Shown here in pieces: positions 24,076 to 36,144 of a stretch of DNA of 64,000 bases; the stretch's first letter is position 1, and each line of letters starts with the position of its first letter. The stretch comes from Pseudomonas putida. GTDB lineage: Bacteria; Pseudomonadota; Gammaproteobacteria; Pseudomonadales; Pseudomonadaceae. Under the pieces are notes generated by a model that saw only the letters and a list, made by a program, of their open reading frames with translations, was not told the DNA's origin and searched no databases. A program made the translations under genes and the position numbers. The stretch is taken from the NCBI GenBank assembly GCA_029953615.1, contig CP124529.1, forward strand, positions 248,001-312,000, written 5' to 3'.

Positions 24076-24516
24076 ATGACCTGGCAACCCCACATCACCG
24101 TCGCCACCATCGTCGAACACGAAGGCAAGTTCCTCTTCGTCGAAGAGTTCAAAGCCAACCAGCACGTCTTCAACCAACCCGCCGGCCACCTCGAACCCAA
24201 CGAGACCCTGCCCCAGGCCGCCCTGCGCGAAACCCTCGAAGAAACCGCCTGGGAAGTCGAGCTTACCGGCGTGGTCGGCATCTACCTGTACACTGCCCCA
24301 AGCAACGGCGTGACCTATCAGCGCATCTGCTTCGCCGCCCGCCCCGTGCGCCATCACGCCGACCTGGCACTGGACCGCGACATAGTCCGCGCCGTGTGGC
24401 TGACCCGCGACGAACTGCTGGCCGACCCAGCCCGCTGGCGCAGCGAACTGGTGCCACGCTGCCTCGACGACTACCTCAGAGGCCCCTTGCACAGCCTCGA
24501 CCTGCTGCGCGACTGA
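24076..24516 (+). CDS. nudJ: Nudix hydrolase NudJ (thiamine/nucleoside phosphatase)
   Basis: 146 residues. Nudix box GHLEPNETLPQAALRETLEE around residues 37-56, with metal-binding Glu pairs present; the usual Gly after the box is Ala (EETAWEV), a minor deviation. E. coli NudJ removes phosphate from HMP-PP and nucleoside di- and triphosphates, and the nudJ-mnmA-hflD-purB order is shared with E. coli. Start at MTWQPHITVATIV with AAGGAG upstream, rather than the earlier in-frame ATG inside the REP flank. Confidence 0.88.
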   Translation: MTWQPHITVATIVEHEGKFLFVEEFKANQHVFNQPAGHLEPNETLPQAALRETLEETAWEVELTGVVGIYLYTAPSNGVTYQRICFAARPVRHHADLALDRDIVRAVWLTRDELLADPARWRSELVPRCLDDYLRGPLHSLDLLRD

Positions 24517-24541
24517 CGCGCCGTCGCAGGTTTGATAGAAT
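24513..24541 (+). promoter_or_regulatory. mnmA: Candidate mnmA promoter
   Basis: CTGACG at 24513 and TAGAAT at 24536, spaced 17 bases, at the 3' end of nudJ. mnmA may therefore have its own promoter. Confidence 0.4.
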
Positions 24542-24576
24542 CGACGTTTTTCCCCCCTTGATACACACCGGTAACC

Positions 24577-25697
24577 ATGACCAGCCCAGCACTCAAAGAC
24601 CCCGCCAAGACCCGCGTCATCGTCGGCATGTCCGGCGGCGTGGACTCTTCCGTCTCCGCCCTTCTGCTCATGGAGCAGGGCTACCAGGTGGAAGGGCTGT
24701 TCATGAAGAACTGGGAAGAAGACGACGGCACCGAATACTGCACCGCCCGTGAAGACCTGGCCGACGCCCAGGCCGTGTGCGACCGCATCGGCATCAAGCT
24801 GCACACCGCCAACTTCGCCGCCGAATACTGGGACAACGTGTTCGAGCACTTCCTCGAGGAATACAAGGCCGGCCGCACCCCCAACCCGGACATCCTCTGC
24901 AACCGCGAAATCAAGTTCAAGGCGTTCCTCGACTACGCCCTGTCGCTGGGTGCCGACCTGATCGCCACCGGCCACTACGTGCGCCGCCGCGACACCGGCG
25001 AACTCACCGAACTGCTCAAGGGCCTGGACCCGAACAAGGACCAGAGCTACTTCCTGCATGCCGTCGGCGGCAAGGAAATCGCCCGCACCCTGTTCCCGGT
25101 CGGCGAGCTGGAAAAGCCCGAAGTACGCGCCATTGCCGAAAAGCACGGCCTGGCCACCGCCAAGAAGAAGGACTCCACCGGCATCTGCTTCATCGGCGAG
25201 CGCCGCTTCAGCGACTTCCTCAAGCAATACCTGCCGGCCCAGCCGGGCAACATCGAAACCACCGACGGTGAAGTGATCGGCCGCCACCACGGCCTGATGT
25301 ACCACACCATCGGCCAGCGCCAGGGCCTGGGCATTGGCGGCCTGAAGGACGCCGGCGACGAACCGTGGTACGTGCTGCACAAGGACCTGACCCGCAATGT
25401 GCTGGTGGTCGGCCAAGGCAACGAACACCCATGGTTGTTCTCACGCGCCCTGCTGGCTTCGGAAATTTTCTGGGTCAACCCGGTCGACCTCAGCAGCCCG
25501 CGCCAGCTCACCGCCAAGGTACGCTACCGCCAGAGCGACCAGCAGTGCACCCTGGAACTGACCGAAAGCGGTTACCGTGCGGTATTCGACGAGCCTCAGC
25601 GCGCCGTTACCCCGGGCCAGTCGGTGGTGTTCTACGACGGCGAAGTATGCCTGGGCGGCGGCGTGATCGAAGCCGCCGAGCCGTGGAGCCCGCGCGC

Positions 25698-25701
<4 letters not shown>
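24577..25701 (+). CDS. mnmA: tRNA-specific 2-thiouridylase MnmA
   Basis: 374 residues. Makes 2-thiouridine at U34 using sulfur from TusE and ATP. The PP-loop is [12 protein letters not shown] near residue 14. The two catalytic cysteines are in [12 protein letters not shown] (about 108) and [12 protein letters not shown] (about 206). The C-terminal beta-barrel begins near 280. The last 4 bases overlap the hflD start (ATGA). Confidence 0.97.
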
Positions 25702-27910
<2,209 letters not shown>

Positions 27911-27926
27911 GCTGACCGTCGCGTTC

Positions 27927-27951
27927 AACGCCCGGCCTGGCCGGGCGTTTT
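27927..27951 (+). terminator. Intrinsic terminator after purB
   Basis: Stem AACGCCCGGCC / GGCCGGGCGTT with a short TGG-containing loop, then TTTAT. Confidence 0.9.
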
Positions 27952-27992
27952 TATTCCCGGAAAGAAATTACATTTTTTCAATAGGTTGAAAC

Positions 27993-29160
27993 ATGAATCC
28001 TGATACTCCACTGCAGCTGCTCGGCGGCATCTCGGCCCGCGAATTCATGCGCGACTACTGGCAGAAGAAGCCGCTGCTGGTGCGCCAGGCCTTCCCGGAC
28101 TTCATCAGCCCGATCGACCCCGACGAGCTGGCCGGCCTGGCCCTGGAAGAGGAAGTAGAGTCGCGTATCGTGCTCGAGCACGGTGCGCACCCGTGGGAGC
28201 TGCGCCGCGGCCCGTTCACCGAAGACACCTTCGCCGAGCTGCCGGAAAAGGACTGGACCCTACTGGTGCAGGCTGTCGACCAGTTCGTCCCGGAAGTAGC
28301 CGAGCTGCTGGAAAACTTCCGTTTCCTGCCCAGCTGGCGCATCGATGACGTGATGATCAGCTTTGCCGCCCCCGGTGGTAGCGTCGGCCCGCACTTCGAC
28401 AACTACGACGTGTTCCTGCTGCAGGGCCACGGCCAGCGCAACTGGAAGATCGGCCAGATGTGCAGCAGCGACAGTTCGCTGCTGGAGCACGGCCGACCTG
28501 CGCATCCTCGCCGACTTCGAGCAGAGCGAGGAGTGGACACTGGAGCCAGGCGACATGCTCTACCTGCCACCGCGCCTGGCCCATTACGGTGTGGCCGTGG
28601 ACGACTGCCTGACCTACTCGGTCGGCTTCCGCGCACCAAGCGCCGCCGAAGTGCTGACCCACTTCACCGATTTCCTCGGCCAGTTCCTGCCCGACGAAGA
28701 ACGCTACAGCGACGCCGACGCCCAGCCGGTCAGCGACCCGCACCAGATCCAGCACGACGCTCTCGACCGCCTGAAGGCGCTGCTCGACAAGCACATGGGC
28801 GACAAGGACCTGCTGCTGACCTGGTTCGGCCAGTTCATGACCGAGCCGCGCTACCCCGAGCAGATCGTCGGTGAAGAGCTGTCCGAGGAAGAGCTGATCG
28901 ATGCCCTGGAACAGGGCGCCATCCTGATCCGCAACCCGAGCGCGCGCCTGGCCTGGTCGGAATTCGAAGAAGACCTGCTGCTGTTCGCCAGCGGCCGCAG
29001 TTGCCCGCTGCCGGGCAAACTGCGCGAGCTGCTGAAGCTGGTTTGTGCGGCCGACGCCCTGCACATCGACAACCTGGGCGAATGGCTGCAGGATGAAGAT
29101 GGCCTTATGCTGGTACAGCAGCTGGTCAAACAAGGAAGCCTGGGATTCGCCGATGAATAA
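27993..29160 (+). pseudogene. roxA: Ribosomal protein uL16 arginine 3-hydroxylase RoxA/YcfD (one-base frameshift as sequenced)
   Basis: About 388 residues with one extra base removed. JmjC-type 2-oxoglutarate/Fe(II) oxygenase of the YcfD family, which hydroxylates Arg81 of ribosomal protein L16 in E. coli. Iron ligands His134 and Asp136 are in GPHFDNYD; the distal His is in PPRLAHYG. At 28491-28492 GAGCACGGCCGAC has one G more than expected (reading LLEHADLRILADFEQSEEW after correction). Upstream and downstream frames are both intact, so I suspect a sequence error. The stop overlaps the next start. Confidence 0.87.
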
Positions 29161-29581
29161 GATTCGTGTGCGTCTTGCCGACTGGCACAAGGACAACGCC
29201 GACATCCGCCGCATCCGCGAAGCGGTGTTCATTGCCGAACAGCACGTGCCGCCGGAGCTGGAGTGGGACTCGGATGACCCGACCGCCGCGCACTTCCTGG
29301 CCCTGGAAGGCGACTATCCGATCGGCACCGCCCGCCTGCTGCCTGACGGCACCATTGGCCGGGTCTCGGTACTGAAGGACTGGCGCGGGCTGAAGGTGGG
29401 TGACGCGTTGATGAACGCGGTGATTGTCGAAGCCCAGAACCGCGACCTGAAGCAACAGATGCTCAGTGCCCAGGTGCATGCCACGCCGTTCTACGAGCGG
29501 TTGGGCTTTCGCGTAGTCAGCGAAGAGTTCCTCGAAGCCGGCATCCCGCACGTGGACATGGTGCGCGACTCGCGCGCCTGA
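29153..29581 (+). CDS. GNAT family N-acetyltransferase
   Basis: 142 residues. GNAT fold with the acetyl-CoA pyrophosphate loop at IGRVSVLKDWRGLKVGDALM (motif A, R-x-x-G-x-G/V variant). The late block AQVHATPFYERLGFRVV is the usual substrate-side motif. The substrate is unknown. Overlaps the end of roxA by 8 bases, so it is coexpressed with it; a link to ribosome modification is possible but unproven. Confidence 0.88.
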   Translation: MNKIRVRLADWHKDNADIRRIREAVFIAEQHVPPELEWDSDDPTAAHFLALEGDYPIGTARLLPDGTIGRVSVLKDWRGLKVGDALMNAVIVEAQNRDLKQQMLSAQVHATPFYERLGFRVVSEEFLEAGIPHVDMVRDSRA

Positions 29582-29590
29582 TACCTGTAC

Positions 29591-29685
29591 CGGCCTCTTC
29601 GCGGGCTTGCCCGCTCCCACAGGACCCCACAGATATTGAATACTGTGCAGTACCTGTGGGAGCGGGCAAGCCCGCGAAGAGGCAG
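29591..29685. repeat. REP pair
   Basis: Inverted classic REP cores CGGGCTTGCCCGCTCCCACA and TGTGGGAGCGGGCAAGCCCG, with CCTCTTCGC / GCGAAGAGG flanks pairing. Between the GNAT gene and topB. Confidence 0.88.
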
Positions 29686-29802
29686 GCACAGCAAAACACA
29701 TCTGCTCTGAAAAAACCTGTACATCCATCCAGATAAAACTTGCCTCCGCGCCCTCGCTTGCGCATCCTATCGCCCATCACCCCCGATGAAGCGTCCCCGG
29801 CC

Positions 29803-31760
29803 ATGCGCCTGTTCCTCTGCGAAAAACCCTCCCAGGCAAAAGACATCGCCAAAGTGCTCGGCGCCAACCGCAAGGGCGATGGCTGTTGGCAAGGCACTGA
29901 CGTCTGCGTCACCTGGTGCATCGGCCACCTGCTGGAAACTGCTCCGCCCGACAGCTACGACGAACGCTACAAGCGCTGGAACCTGGCCGACCTGCCGATC
30001 ATTCCGGACAAATGGAAGATGCTGGTCAAGCCCAAGACTGCCAGCCAGTTCAAGGCGGTCAAGCGCCTGCTCGGCGAAGCGCGCGAACTGGTGATCGCCA
30101 CCGACGCCGACCGCGAGGGCGAAATGATCGCTCGCGAACTGGTCGAGCATTGCCGCTACCGCGGCCCGGTGCAGCGCCTGTGGCTGTCGGCACTGGACGA
30201 CGCCTCCATTCGCAAGGCCCTGGCGCGACTGCTGCCGGGCCATGAAACCTTCAACCTGTACCACTCGGCGCTGGGCCGATCGCGCGCCGACTGGCTGATT
30301 GGCATGAACATGAGCCGGCTGTTCACCCTGCTGGGCCGCCAGTCGGGCTATCAGGGCGTGTTGCCGGTGGGCCGGGTGCAAACGCCAACCTTGCGCCTGG
30401 TGGTCGACCGCGACCGCAGCATCGCCGACTTCGTGCCGGTTCCGTTCTGGGCCATCGAAGTGCAGCTGGAGCACTCAGGCCAGGGCTTCAATTAGCCCAG
30501 TGGCGCGCTCCCGAGGACGCCTGCGACGACCAAGGCCGCTGCCTGAATCAGGCCCTGGCGCAACAGGCCGCCAGCGACATCAACCAGGCCGGCACTGCCA
30601 GGGCCGTGAAGGTGACCACCGAGCGCGTGCGTGAAGCGGCACCCCTGCCCTTCGACCTTGGCACCCTGCAGGAGCTGTGCTCGAAAAAGTTCGGCCTCGG
30701 CGCCCAGGAAACCCTCGACATAGCCCAGGCCCTGTACGAAACCCACAAGCTGATCACCTACCCGCGCAGTGACTGTGGCTACCTGCCGCAAAGCCAGCAC
30801 GGCGAAGCACCGGCCATCCTTGCTGCACTGCAACGGGCTGATGCCAGCCTGGCGCCGCTGCAACCCTACCTGGAGCCGCAGCGCCGTTCACGGGCGTGGA
30901 ACGACGCCAAGGTCAGCGCCCACCACGGCATTATCCCCACCGCTGCCGCCAGCGACCCGTCGCGCCTGCCGGCCAAGCACAAGGCGGTGTACACCCTGGT
31001 CCGCGCCCGCTACCTGGCGCAATTCCTGCCCAACCACGAGTTCGACCGCACCCAGGCCGACTTCGACTGTGCCGGGCATGCCCTGCGCGCGGTGGGCAAG
31101 CAGATCGTCGAACCGGGGTGGCGCCGTGCGCTGCCCGAAGCGCTGACCCCGGCCAAGGGCCGCGAGGCACCACCGGCTCAGGTATTGCCAGCGCTGCGCG
31201 AAGGCCAGGACTGCACAGTGCAGGGTCTACAACTGAAGGACCTGTGGACCCAGCCGCCCAAGCCGTTTACCGAAGGCGACCTGATCAAGGCAATGAAGAA
31301 CGTCGCCAAGCTGGTAGACGACCCACGGCTGAAGCAGAAGCTCAAGGAAACCACCGGTATCGGCACCGAAGCCACCCGCGCCAGCATCATCCAGGGCCTG
31401 CTTGACCGTGGTTACCTGGTGAAGAACGGCAAGGCCCTATCCGCCACCCCTGCGGCCTTCAGCCTGATCGACGCCGTGCCACGCGCCATTGCCGACCCGG
31501 GCACCACGGCAATCTGGGAGCAGGCGCTGGACATGGTGCAGAGTGGCGAGATGACGCTGGAGGAGTTCGTCGCCCGGCAGTCGGCATGGATGGGCAAACT
31601 GGTCGAACGCTGCAGCGGCATGCGCATGACCATCAGCGGGGCGGCGGCCGGGGCTGCGCCGCCGTGGAAGAAGAAGCGGCGGAGTGGCGGGAAGAGCAAG
31701 ACAGCTGGAGCCAAAACTGCCAGCAAGCCGCGACAGCCCCGGAAAAAAGCGGCAACCTGA
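29803..31760 (+). pseudogene. topB: DNA topoisomerase III (frameshift as sequenced)
   Basis: About 652 residues when repaired. Type IA topoisomerase that decatenates DNA. The TOPRIM domain begins MRLFLCEKPSQAKDIAKVLG, with the acidic triad in ATDADREGEMIARELV. The catalytic Tyr lies in ETHKLITYPRSDCGYLP. The basic tail (KKKRRSGGKSKT to the end) is typical of Pseudomonas TopB. Near 30490-30495 the frame hits TAG (GQGFN-stop) and continues as AQWRAPEDACDDQGR in another frame, a net change of -1 or +2. As sequenced it is cut after about 230 residues. Confidence 0.88.
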
Positions 31761-31779
31761 AGCTTTTGCACTGTCATTT

Positions 31780-31877
31780 CTGGCCCTATCGCCGGCAAGC
31801 CAGCTCCCACAGGTACTGCACAGTATTCAAGACCTGTGGCGATCTTGTGGGAGCTGGCTTGCCGGCGATAGGGCCAG
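31780..31877. repeat. REP pair (GGGAGCTGGCTTGCC family)
   Basis: Inverted cores CGGCAAGCCAGCTCCCACAG and TGGGAGCTGGCTTGCCGGCG; TGGCCCTATCGCC / GGCGATAGGGCCA flanks extend the pairing. After topB. Confidence 0.85.
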
Positions 31878-31933
31878 ATCAGGCATTACCTAACACTCAG
31901 GCAAACCACAAGTCCTGCCCGATACATTGGCAC

Positions 31934-31985
31934 CATGAAATTTAACTGCTAAGTTTTCATGAAAATAAACACAAAAAATTTCATG
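31934..31985. promoter_or_regulatory. Three-part symmetric operator-like element
   Basis: CATGAAATTT (31934-31943), TTTTCATGAAAA (31954-31965, a perfect 12-base palindrome) and AAATTTCATG (31976-31985). The outer arms are exact inverted copies and share the centre of the inner palindrome (31959.5). The three CATG cores are exactly 24 bases apart. It ends 11 bases before the start codon of the FAD oxidase gene, so a bound protein could block transcription or translation start. Confidence 0.6.
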
Positions 31986-31995
31986 AGACCCCTGC

Positions 31996-33285
31996 ATGTT
32001 CAAACAATCCGCCCAGCACGTCGCCAGCTACTACGCCCAGACCTACCCCGCCAGCATTCCCCTGCACCCCACCCTGCAAGGCAGCCACGACACCGATGTA
32101 CTGATCATTGGCGCCGGTTTCAGCGGCCTGCACACCGCCCTGCGCCTGACCCAGGCCGGCAAGCGTGTAACGCTGCTGGAAGCCAGCCGCGTGGCCTGGG
32201 CCGCGTCCGGCCGCAACGGTGGCCAGGCACTGCTCGGCTGGTCGTGCGACATGCCGCCGCTGGAGAAGGCCTTGGGCGTCGAACGCACTCGACGCCTGTG
32301 GGCGAGCATGTGCTGGGCAGCCGAGGAAATGCGCGAACTGCCCGGGCGCCATGGCTTCGACATCGACTACCGATCGGGCAGCCTGTGGGCTGCCGTGCTG
32401 CCGCGCAGGGTTAAGCTGCTGGAGGAGGCCCTGCACGAGGCCGAACACAAATGGGGCTACGACGCCCTGCGCCTGATCGGCCGCGACGAGCTGCCGCAAT
32501 GGATCGACAGCCCGCGCTACCAGGCCGCGCTATACGACGCCAAAGGCGCCCACCTCAATCCGCTCAAACTGGCCCAGGGTCTGGCCAGTACCATCGAGGC
32601 AGCTGGCGGGCGCATCTTCGAACAAAGCCAGGTGCTCGACTATCAACAGACCGGTAGCGGCTACATCGCCCGCACCGTGCGTGGCGAAGTGCGCAGCGAC
32701 GTGCTGGTACTGGCCTGCAACGCCTACATCGACCGCCTCGACCGCAGCCTGTCACGCCGCCTGCTGCCCGTCGGGTCCTACCAGGTGGCCACGGCGCCAC
32801 TGGACGCGGACTTCGCCCGTTCGCTGCTGCCACGCAACAGTTGCGTGATCGACAACCAGTTCGTGCCCGACTACTTCCGCCTCACCCCTGACCACCGCCT
32901 GCTGTTCGGCGGCGGCTGCACCTACCTGGGCGGTATTCCCAAGGACGTCGCCAGCGCTACCCGCCCCTACCTGGAGCGGGTGTTCCCGCAACTGGCCGGC
33001 GTAGCCATCGACTACGCCTGGGGCGGCCATATCGATTGCAGCATCCAGCGCACCCCGGATGTCGGCCGCGAGGGCCAGCGCTACTGGCTGCAGGGCTTCT
33101 CCGGCCACGGTGTACTGCCGACCTTGGCGGCGGCGCGGGCCGTGAGCGATGCCATTCTGGGTGACAACGACTTGCTGACACTGTACCAAGGCATCGACAA
33201 CGGCCGCTTCCCCGGCGGCGACCTGCTGGCGGCGCCGCTGGAGGCTGCGGCCAAGGCCTGGTACCGGATGCGCGACCGCGTCTGA
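31996..33285 (+). CDS. FAD-dependent amine oxidase, gamma-glutamylputrescine oxidase (PuuB)-like
   Basis: 429 residues, DAO family. Rossmann motif DVLIIGAGFSGLHTALRL near residue 35, then AASGRNGGQALLGW, the PuuB/YgaF-type sequence. C-terminal FAD contact GFSGHGVLPTLAAARAVSDAILG. PuuB-like enzymes oxidise gamma-glutamylputrescine, but many Pseudomonas paralogs have other amine substrates and no puu genes are nearby, so the substrate is open. The ATG MFKQSAQHVASYYAQTYPAS fits the family start. Immediately downstream of an unusual symmetric operator. Confidence 0.85.
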   Translation: MFKQSAQHVASYYAQTYPASIPLHPTLQGSHDTDVLIIGAGFSGLHTALRLTQAGKRVTLLEASRVAWAASGRNGGQALLGWSCDMPPLEKALGVERTRRLWASMCWAAEEMRELPGRHGFDIDYRSGSLWAAVLPRRVKLLEEALHEAEHKWGYDALRLIGRDELPQWIDSPRYQAALYDAKGAHLNPLKLAQGLASTIEAAGGRIFEQSQVLDYQQTGSGYIARTVRGEVRSDVLVLACNAYIDRLDRSLSRRLLPVGSYQVATAPLDADFARSLLPRNSCVIDNQFVPDYFRLTPDHRLLFGGGCTYLGGIPKDVASATRPYLERVFPQLAGVAIDYAWGGHIDCSIQRTPDVGREGQRYWLQGFSGHGVLPTLAAARAVSDAILGDNDLLTLYQGIDNGRFPGGDLLAAPLEAAAKAWYRMRDRV

Positions 33286-33317
33286 GACGCCCGGCTCTGG
33301 TTCCCATAACCTGTTCT

Positions 33318-33412
33318 GGCCCTATCGCCGGCAAGCCAGCTCCCACAGGATCACCACAGGTTGCAAATACTGCGCAGTACCTGTGGGAGCTGGCTTGCCG
33401 GCGATGAGGCCG
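33318..33412. repeat. REP pair (GGGAGCTGGCTTGCC family)
   Basis: Same family and orientation as 31780-31877, so the FAD oxidase gene is bracketed by two near-identical REP pairs. Inner sequences differ only in part (both contain a TACTGCGCAGTA or TACTGCACAGTA palindrome). Confidence 0.85.
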
Positions 33413-33452
33413 GTACTGCCAATACAAATTCCAGCGCCAGGATAAATTCCTC

Positions 33453-33459
33453 CTATCCT
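33453..33459 (+). promoter_or_regulatory. Candidate sigma-S/sigma-70 -10 element of the esterase gene
   Basis: CTATCCT, within CTCCTATCCTCAA, resembles the sigma-S extended -10 (CTAYRCT). It would give a start near 33466 and a leader of about 33 bases. Confidence 0.3.
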
Positions 33460-33498
33460 CAATAGCTCCCTTCGCTTCCTGCACACAGGAGACCGACC

Positions 33499-34329
33499 AT
33501 GAGCTATGTAACCACGAAGGATGGTGTACAGATCTTCTACAAGGACTGGGGCCCGCGCGACGCGCCGGTCATCCACTTCCACCACGGCTGGCCGCTCAGT
33601 GCCGACGACTGGGACGCGCAAATGCTGTTCTTCCTCGCCCACGGTTACCGCGTGGTCGCCCACGACCGCCGCGGCCATGGACGCTCCAGCCAGGTATGGG
33701 ACGGCCACGACATGGACCACTATGCCGACGACGTGGCAGCAGTTGTCGCTCACCTGGGCATCCAGGGCGCCGTGCATGTCGGCCATTCGACCGGCGGTGG
33801 CGAAGTGGTGCGCTACATGGCCCGGCACCCTGAAGACAAGGTGGCCAAGGCCGTGCTTATCGCCGCCGTACCGCCATTGATGGTGCAAACCCCCACTAAT
33901 CCCGGTGGCCTGCCCAAATCCGTTTTCGACGGTTTCCAGGCCCAGGTCGCCAGCAACCGTGCGCAGTTCTATCGCGATGTACCGGCCGGGCCGTTCTACG
34001 GCTACAACCGCCCTGGTGCAGAAGCGAGTGAGGGCATCATTGGCAACTGGTGGCGCCAGGGCATGATCGGCAGCGCCAAGGCCCATTACGATGGCATCGT
34101 GGCGTTTTCGCAGACCGACTTCACTGAAGACCTGAAAGGCATCAAACAGCCGGTACTGGTGATGCATGGCGACGACGACCAGATCGTGCCGTATGAAAAC
34201 TCCGGGGTGCTATCGGCCAAGCTGCTGCCCAATGGCACGCTGAAAACCTACAAGGGCTACCCGCATGGCATGCCGACCACCCATGCCGATGTGATCAATG
34301 CGGATTTGCTGGCGTTTATCCGTAGCTGA
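33499..34329 (+). CDS. Alpha/beta hydrolase, aryl esterase / cofactor-free haloperoxidase family
   Basis: 276 residues. Very close in layout to the P. fluorescens aryl esterase/perhydrolase group: FHHGWPLSADDWDAQM, DRRGHGRSSQVWDGHDMDHYADD and the nucleophile elbow GHSTGGGEVVRYMARH with Ser97. The triad should be completed by Asp in VMHGDDDQIVP and His in YPHGMPTTHAD. Likely a cytosolic esterase with side perhydrolase activity. Ribosome site AGGAGA before the ATG. Alone between REP pairs. Confidence 0.9.
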   Translation: MSYVTTKDGVQIFYKDWGPRDAPVIHFHHGWPLSADDWDAQMLFFLAHGYRVVAHDRRGHGRSSQVWDGHDMDHYADDVAAVVAHLGIQGAVHVGHSTGGGEVVRYMARHPEDKVAKAVLIAAVPPLMVQTPTNPGGLPKSVFDGFQAQVASNRAQFYRDVPAGPFYGYNRPGAEASEGIIGNWWRQGMIGSAKAHYDGIVAFSQTDFTEDLKGIKQPVLVMHGDDDQIVPYENSGVLSAKLLPNGTLKTYKGYPHGMPTTHADVINADLLAFIRS

Positions 34330-34342
34330 TGTGATTGCCTGT

Positions 34343-34443
34343 ACCGGCCTCTTCGCGGGTGAACCCGCTCCCACAAGGACCGCACGTGTATTCAGACGTG
34401 CATATAACCTGTGGGAGCGGGCGAGCCCGCGAAAGGGCCGGCA
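34343..34443. repeat. REP pair
   Basis: Inverted classic REP cores CGGGTGAACCCGCTCCCACA and TGTGGGAGCGGGCGAGCCCG with CCGGCC / GGGCCGG flanks. Confidence 0.85.
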
Positions 34444-34530
34444 CTGGCAACACACCTCCCCCAGGATTACCATGTCACCCTTCTAGCGCGGCCCATTTGC
34501 CGCCCCTTGCCCCCTGCCTGCCAAAACCCC

Positions 34531-35310
34531 ATGCCCTTCGAACTCACCGTAGAACCCCTAACCCTGCTGATCCTGGCTCTGGTCGCCTTCGTCGCCGGTT
34601 TCATCGATGCCATCGCCGGCGGTGGCGGCCTGCTCACCACCCCGGCGTTGCTCACTGCCGGCATGCCACCGCACCTGGTACTGGGCACCAACAAGCTCAG
34701 TTCCACCTTCGGCTCGGCCACCGCCGGCTTTACCTACTACAGGCGCAAACTGTTCCACCCGGCACAATGGCGCCCTGCGTTGTTCGCCACCTTGACCGGG
34801 GCGTTGCTCGGCGCGGTCATCGCCCACTACATGCCGGCCGAATGGCTGAACAAGATGCTGCCGGTGATCGTTTTCGCCTGTGGCGTGTACCTGCTGTTCG
34901 GCGGCACGCCCAAGGCGCCGCTGGACGCCGATGCGCCGATCAGGAAGAAATGGCAGGTACCGCAAGGCTTCACCCTGGGCTTCTATGACGGCGTGGCCGG
35001 CCCGGGTACCGGTGCGTTCTGGACAGTCAGCACCCTGCTGCTGTACCCCATCGACCTGGTCCGTGCCAGCGGCGTGGCACGCAGCATGAACTTCGTCAGC
35101 AACATCGCAGCGCTGACGGTATTCATCATTTCCGGGCAGGTGGACTACATCGTCGGCCTGTGCATGGGCCTGTCGGTGATGGTCGGCGCCTTCTTCGGCG
35201 CACGCACGGCGATCAGTGGCGGCAGCAAGTTCATCCGCCCGGTGTTCATCACCGTGGTGCTGGCATTGACCGTGCGCCTAGCGTGGCAGCACTGGTTCGG
35301 GCAAGCCTGA
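34531..35310 (+). CDS. TSUP family (TauE/SafE, YfcA-like) membrane permease
   Basis: 259 residues with about eight hydrophobic segments. Family marks: [20 protein letters not shown] near the N-terminus and [15 protein letters not shown] at mid-protein, the two halves of the TSUP repeat. TSUP proteins export sulfonates, sulfite or other organic anions; the substrate is unknown. I chose [17 protein letters not shown]; there is no good ribosome site. Its 3' end overlaps convergent nudC by 33 bases. Confidence 0.88.
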   Translation: MPFELTVEPLTLLILALVAFVAGFIDAIAGGGGLLTTPALLTAGMPPHLVLGTNKLSSTFGSATAGFTYYRRKLFHPAQWRPALFATLTGALLGAVIAHYMPAEWLNKMLPVIVFACGVYLLFGGTPKAPLDADAPIRKKWQVPQGFTLGFYDGVAGPGTGAFWTVSTLLLYPIDLVRASGVARSMNFVSNIAALTVFIISGQVDYIVGLCMGLSVMVGAFFGARTAISGGSKFIRPVFITVVLALTVRLAWQHWFGQA

Positions 35311-36108
35311 GCGCCTGGCTACATAAAGGTCGATCAGATACCGGGCAATCGACCGCCCGGCCGGCAGCGGCGGCAGGTCGTGGACGCTGAACCACTTGGC
35401 GTCCTCGATCTCGTCCGGCTGCATGACGATCTCGCCACCAGCATATTCGGCGTGAAAGCCCAGCATCATCGAATGCGGGAACGGCCAGCACTGGCTGCCG
35501 ATGTACTGGATGTTCTGCACCTCCACCGCCACCTCTTCACGCACTTCGCGCACCAGGCAGTCCTCGGCCGACTCGCCCGGTTCGGCGAAGCCCGCCAAAG
35601 TGCTGTACACCCCGGAAACGAAACGTGGCGAACGCGCCAGCAGGATTTCGTCGCCACGGGTTACCAGCACGATCATGCTTGGCGAGATGCGCGGGTAGCT
35701 GCGCAGGTCGCAGGGCTGGCAGTACATCGCCCGTTCCCAGCGGATTTGCGTCATCGCCTGGCCGCAGCTGCCGCAAAAGCGGTGCTCGCGGGCCCAGGTG
35801 CCGATCTGCGCGGCATAGCCCAGCACTTTGTAGGTGTCGAAATCCCCTTCGAGCATGAACGCACGCAGGCCGCGCCAGGCGCAGCCGGGCACGTCGGTGG
35901 CGCTGCGCAGCTCCAGCAGGAACACCGGCTGGCCGTCGAAGTGGCCGATGCCGTGCTCGCACAACACATCGAGGTCCTGGCGCTTGAGCCAGTCACGGGG
36001 GAACAGCGCGCCGTTGTCGTCCACCAGGAACCCTTCCGGGCTGCGGGCCACGGCCAGCCCCCCGGTGATCTGCGGGTCGAGTACTGCGGTAGTCCAGCGT
36101 GCTGACAT
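35278..36108 (-). CDS. nudC: NAD-capped RNA hydrolase / NADH pyrophosphatase NudC
   Basis: 276 residues. Removes NAD caps from RNA and hydrolyses NADH. The zinc ribbon is at CGSCGQAM ... YCQPCDL. The Nudix box is [20 protein letters not shown], followed by the NudC signature [14 protein letters not shown]. Followed downstream on the other strand by the TSUP gene, with overlapping 3' ends. Preceded by a crotonase gene 36 bases upstream, so the two may form an operon. Confidence 0.96.
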   Translation of the reverse strand: MSARWTTAVLDPQITGGLAVARSPEGFLVDDNGALFPRDWLKRQDLDVLCEHGIGHFDGQPVFLLELRSATDVPGCAWRGLRAFMLEGDFDTYKVLGYAAQIGTWAREHRFCGSCGQAMTQIRWERAMYCQPCDLRSYPRISPSMIVLVTRGDEILLARSPRFVSGVYSTLAGFAEPGESAEDCLVREVREEVAVEVQNIQYIGSQCWPFPHSMMLGFHAEYAGGEIVMQPDEIEDAKWFSVHDLPPLPAGRSIARYLIDLYVARRSGLPEPVLPR

Positions 36109-36144
36109 GTCGGGGGTTCCTTTACTGCGCGTCCCCCGCCCTGA

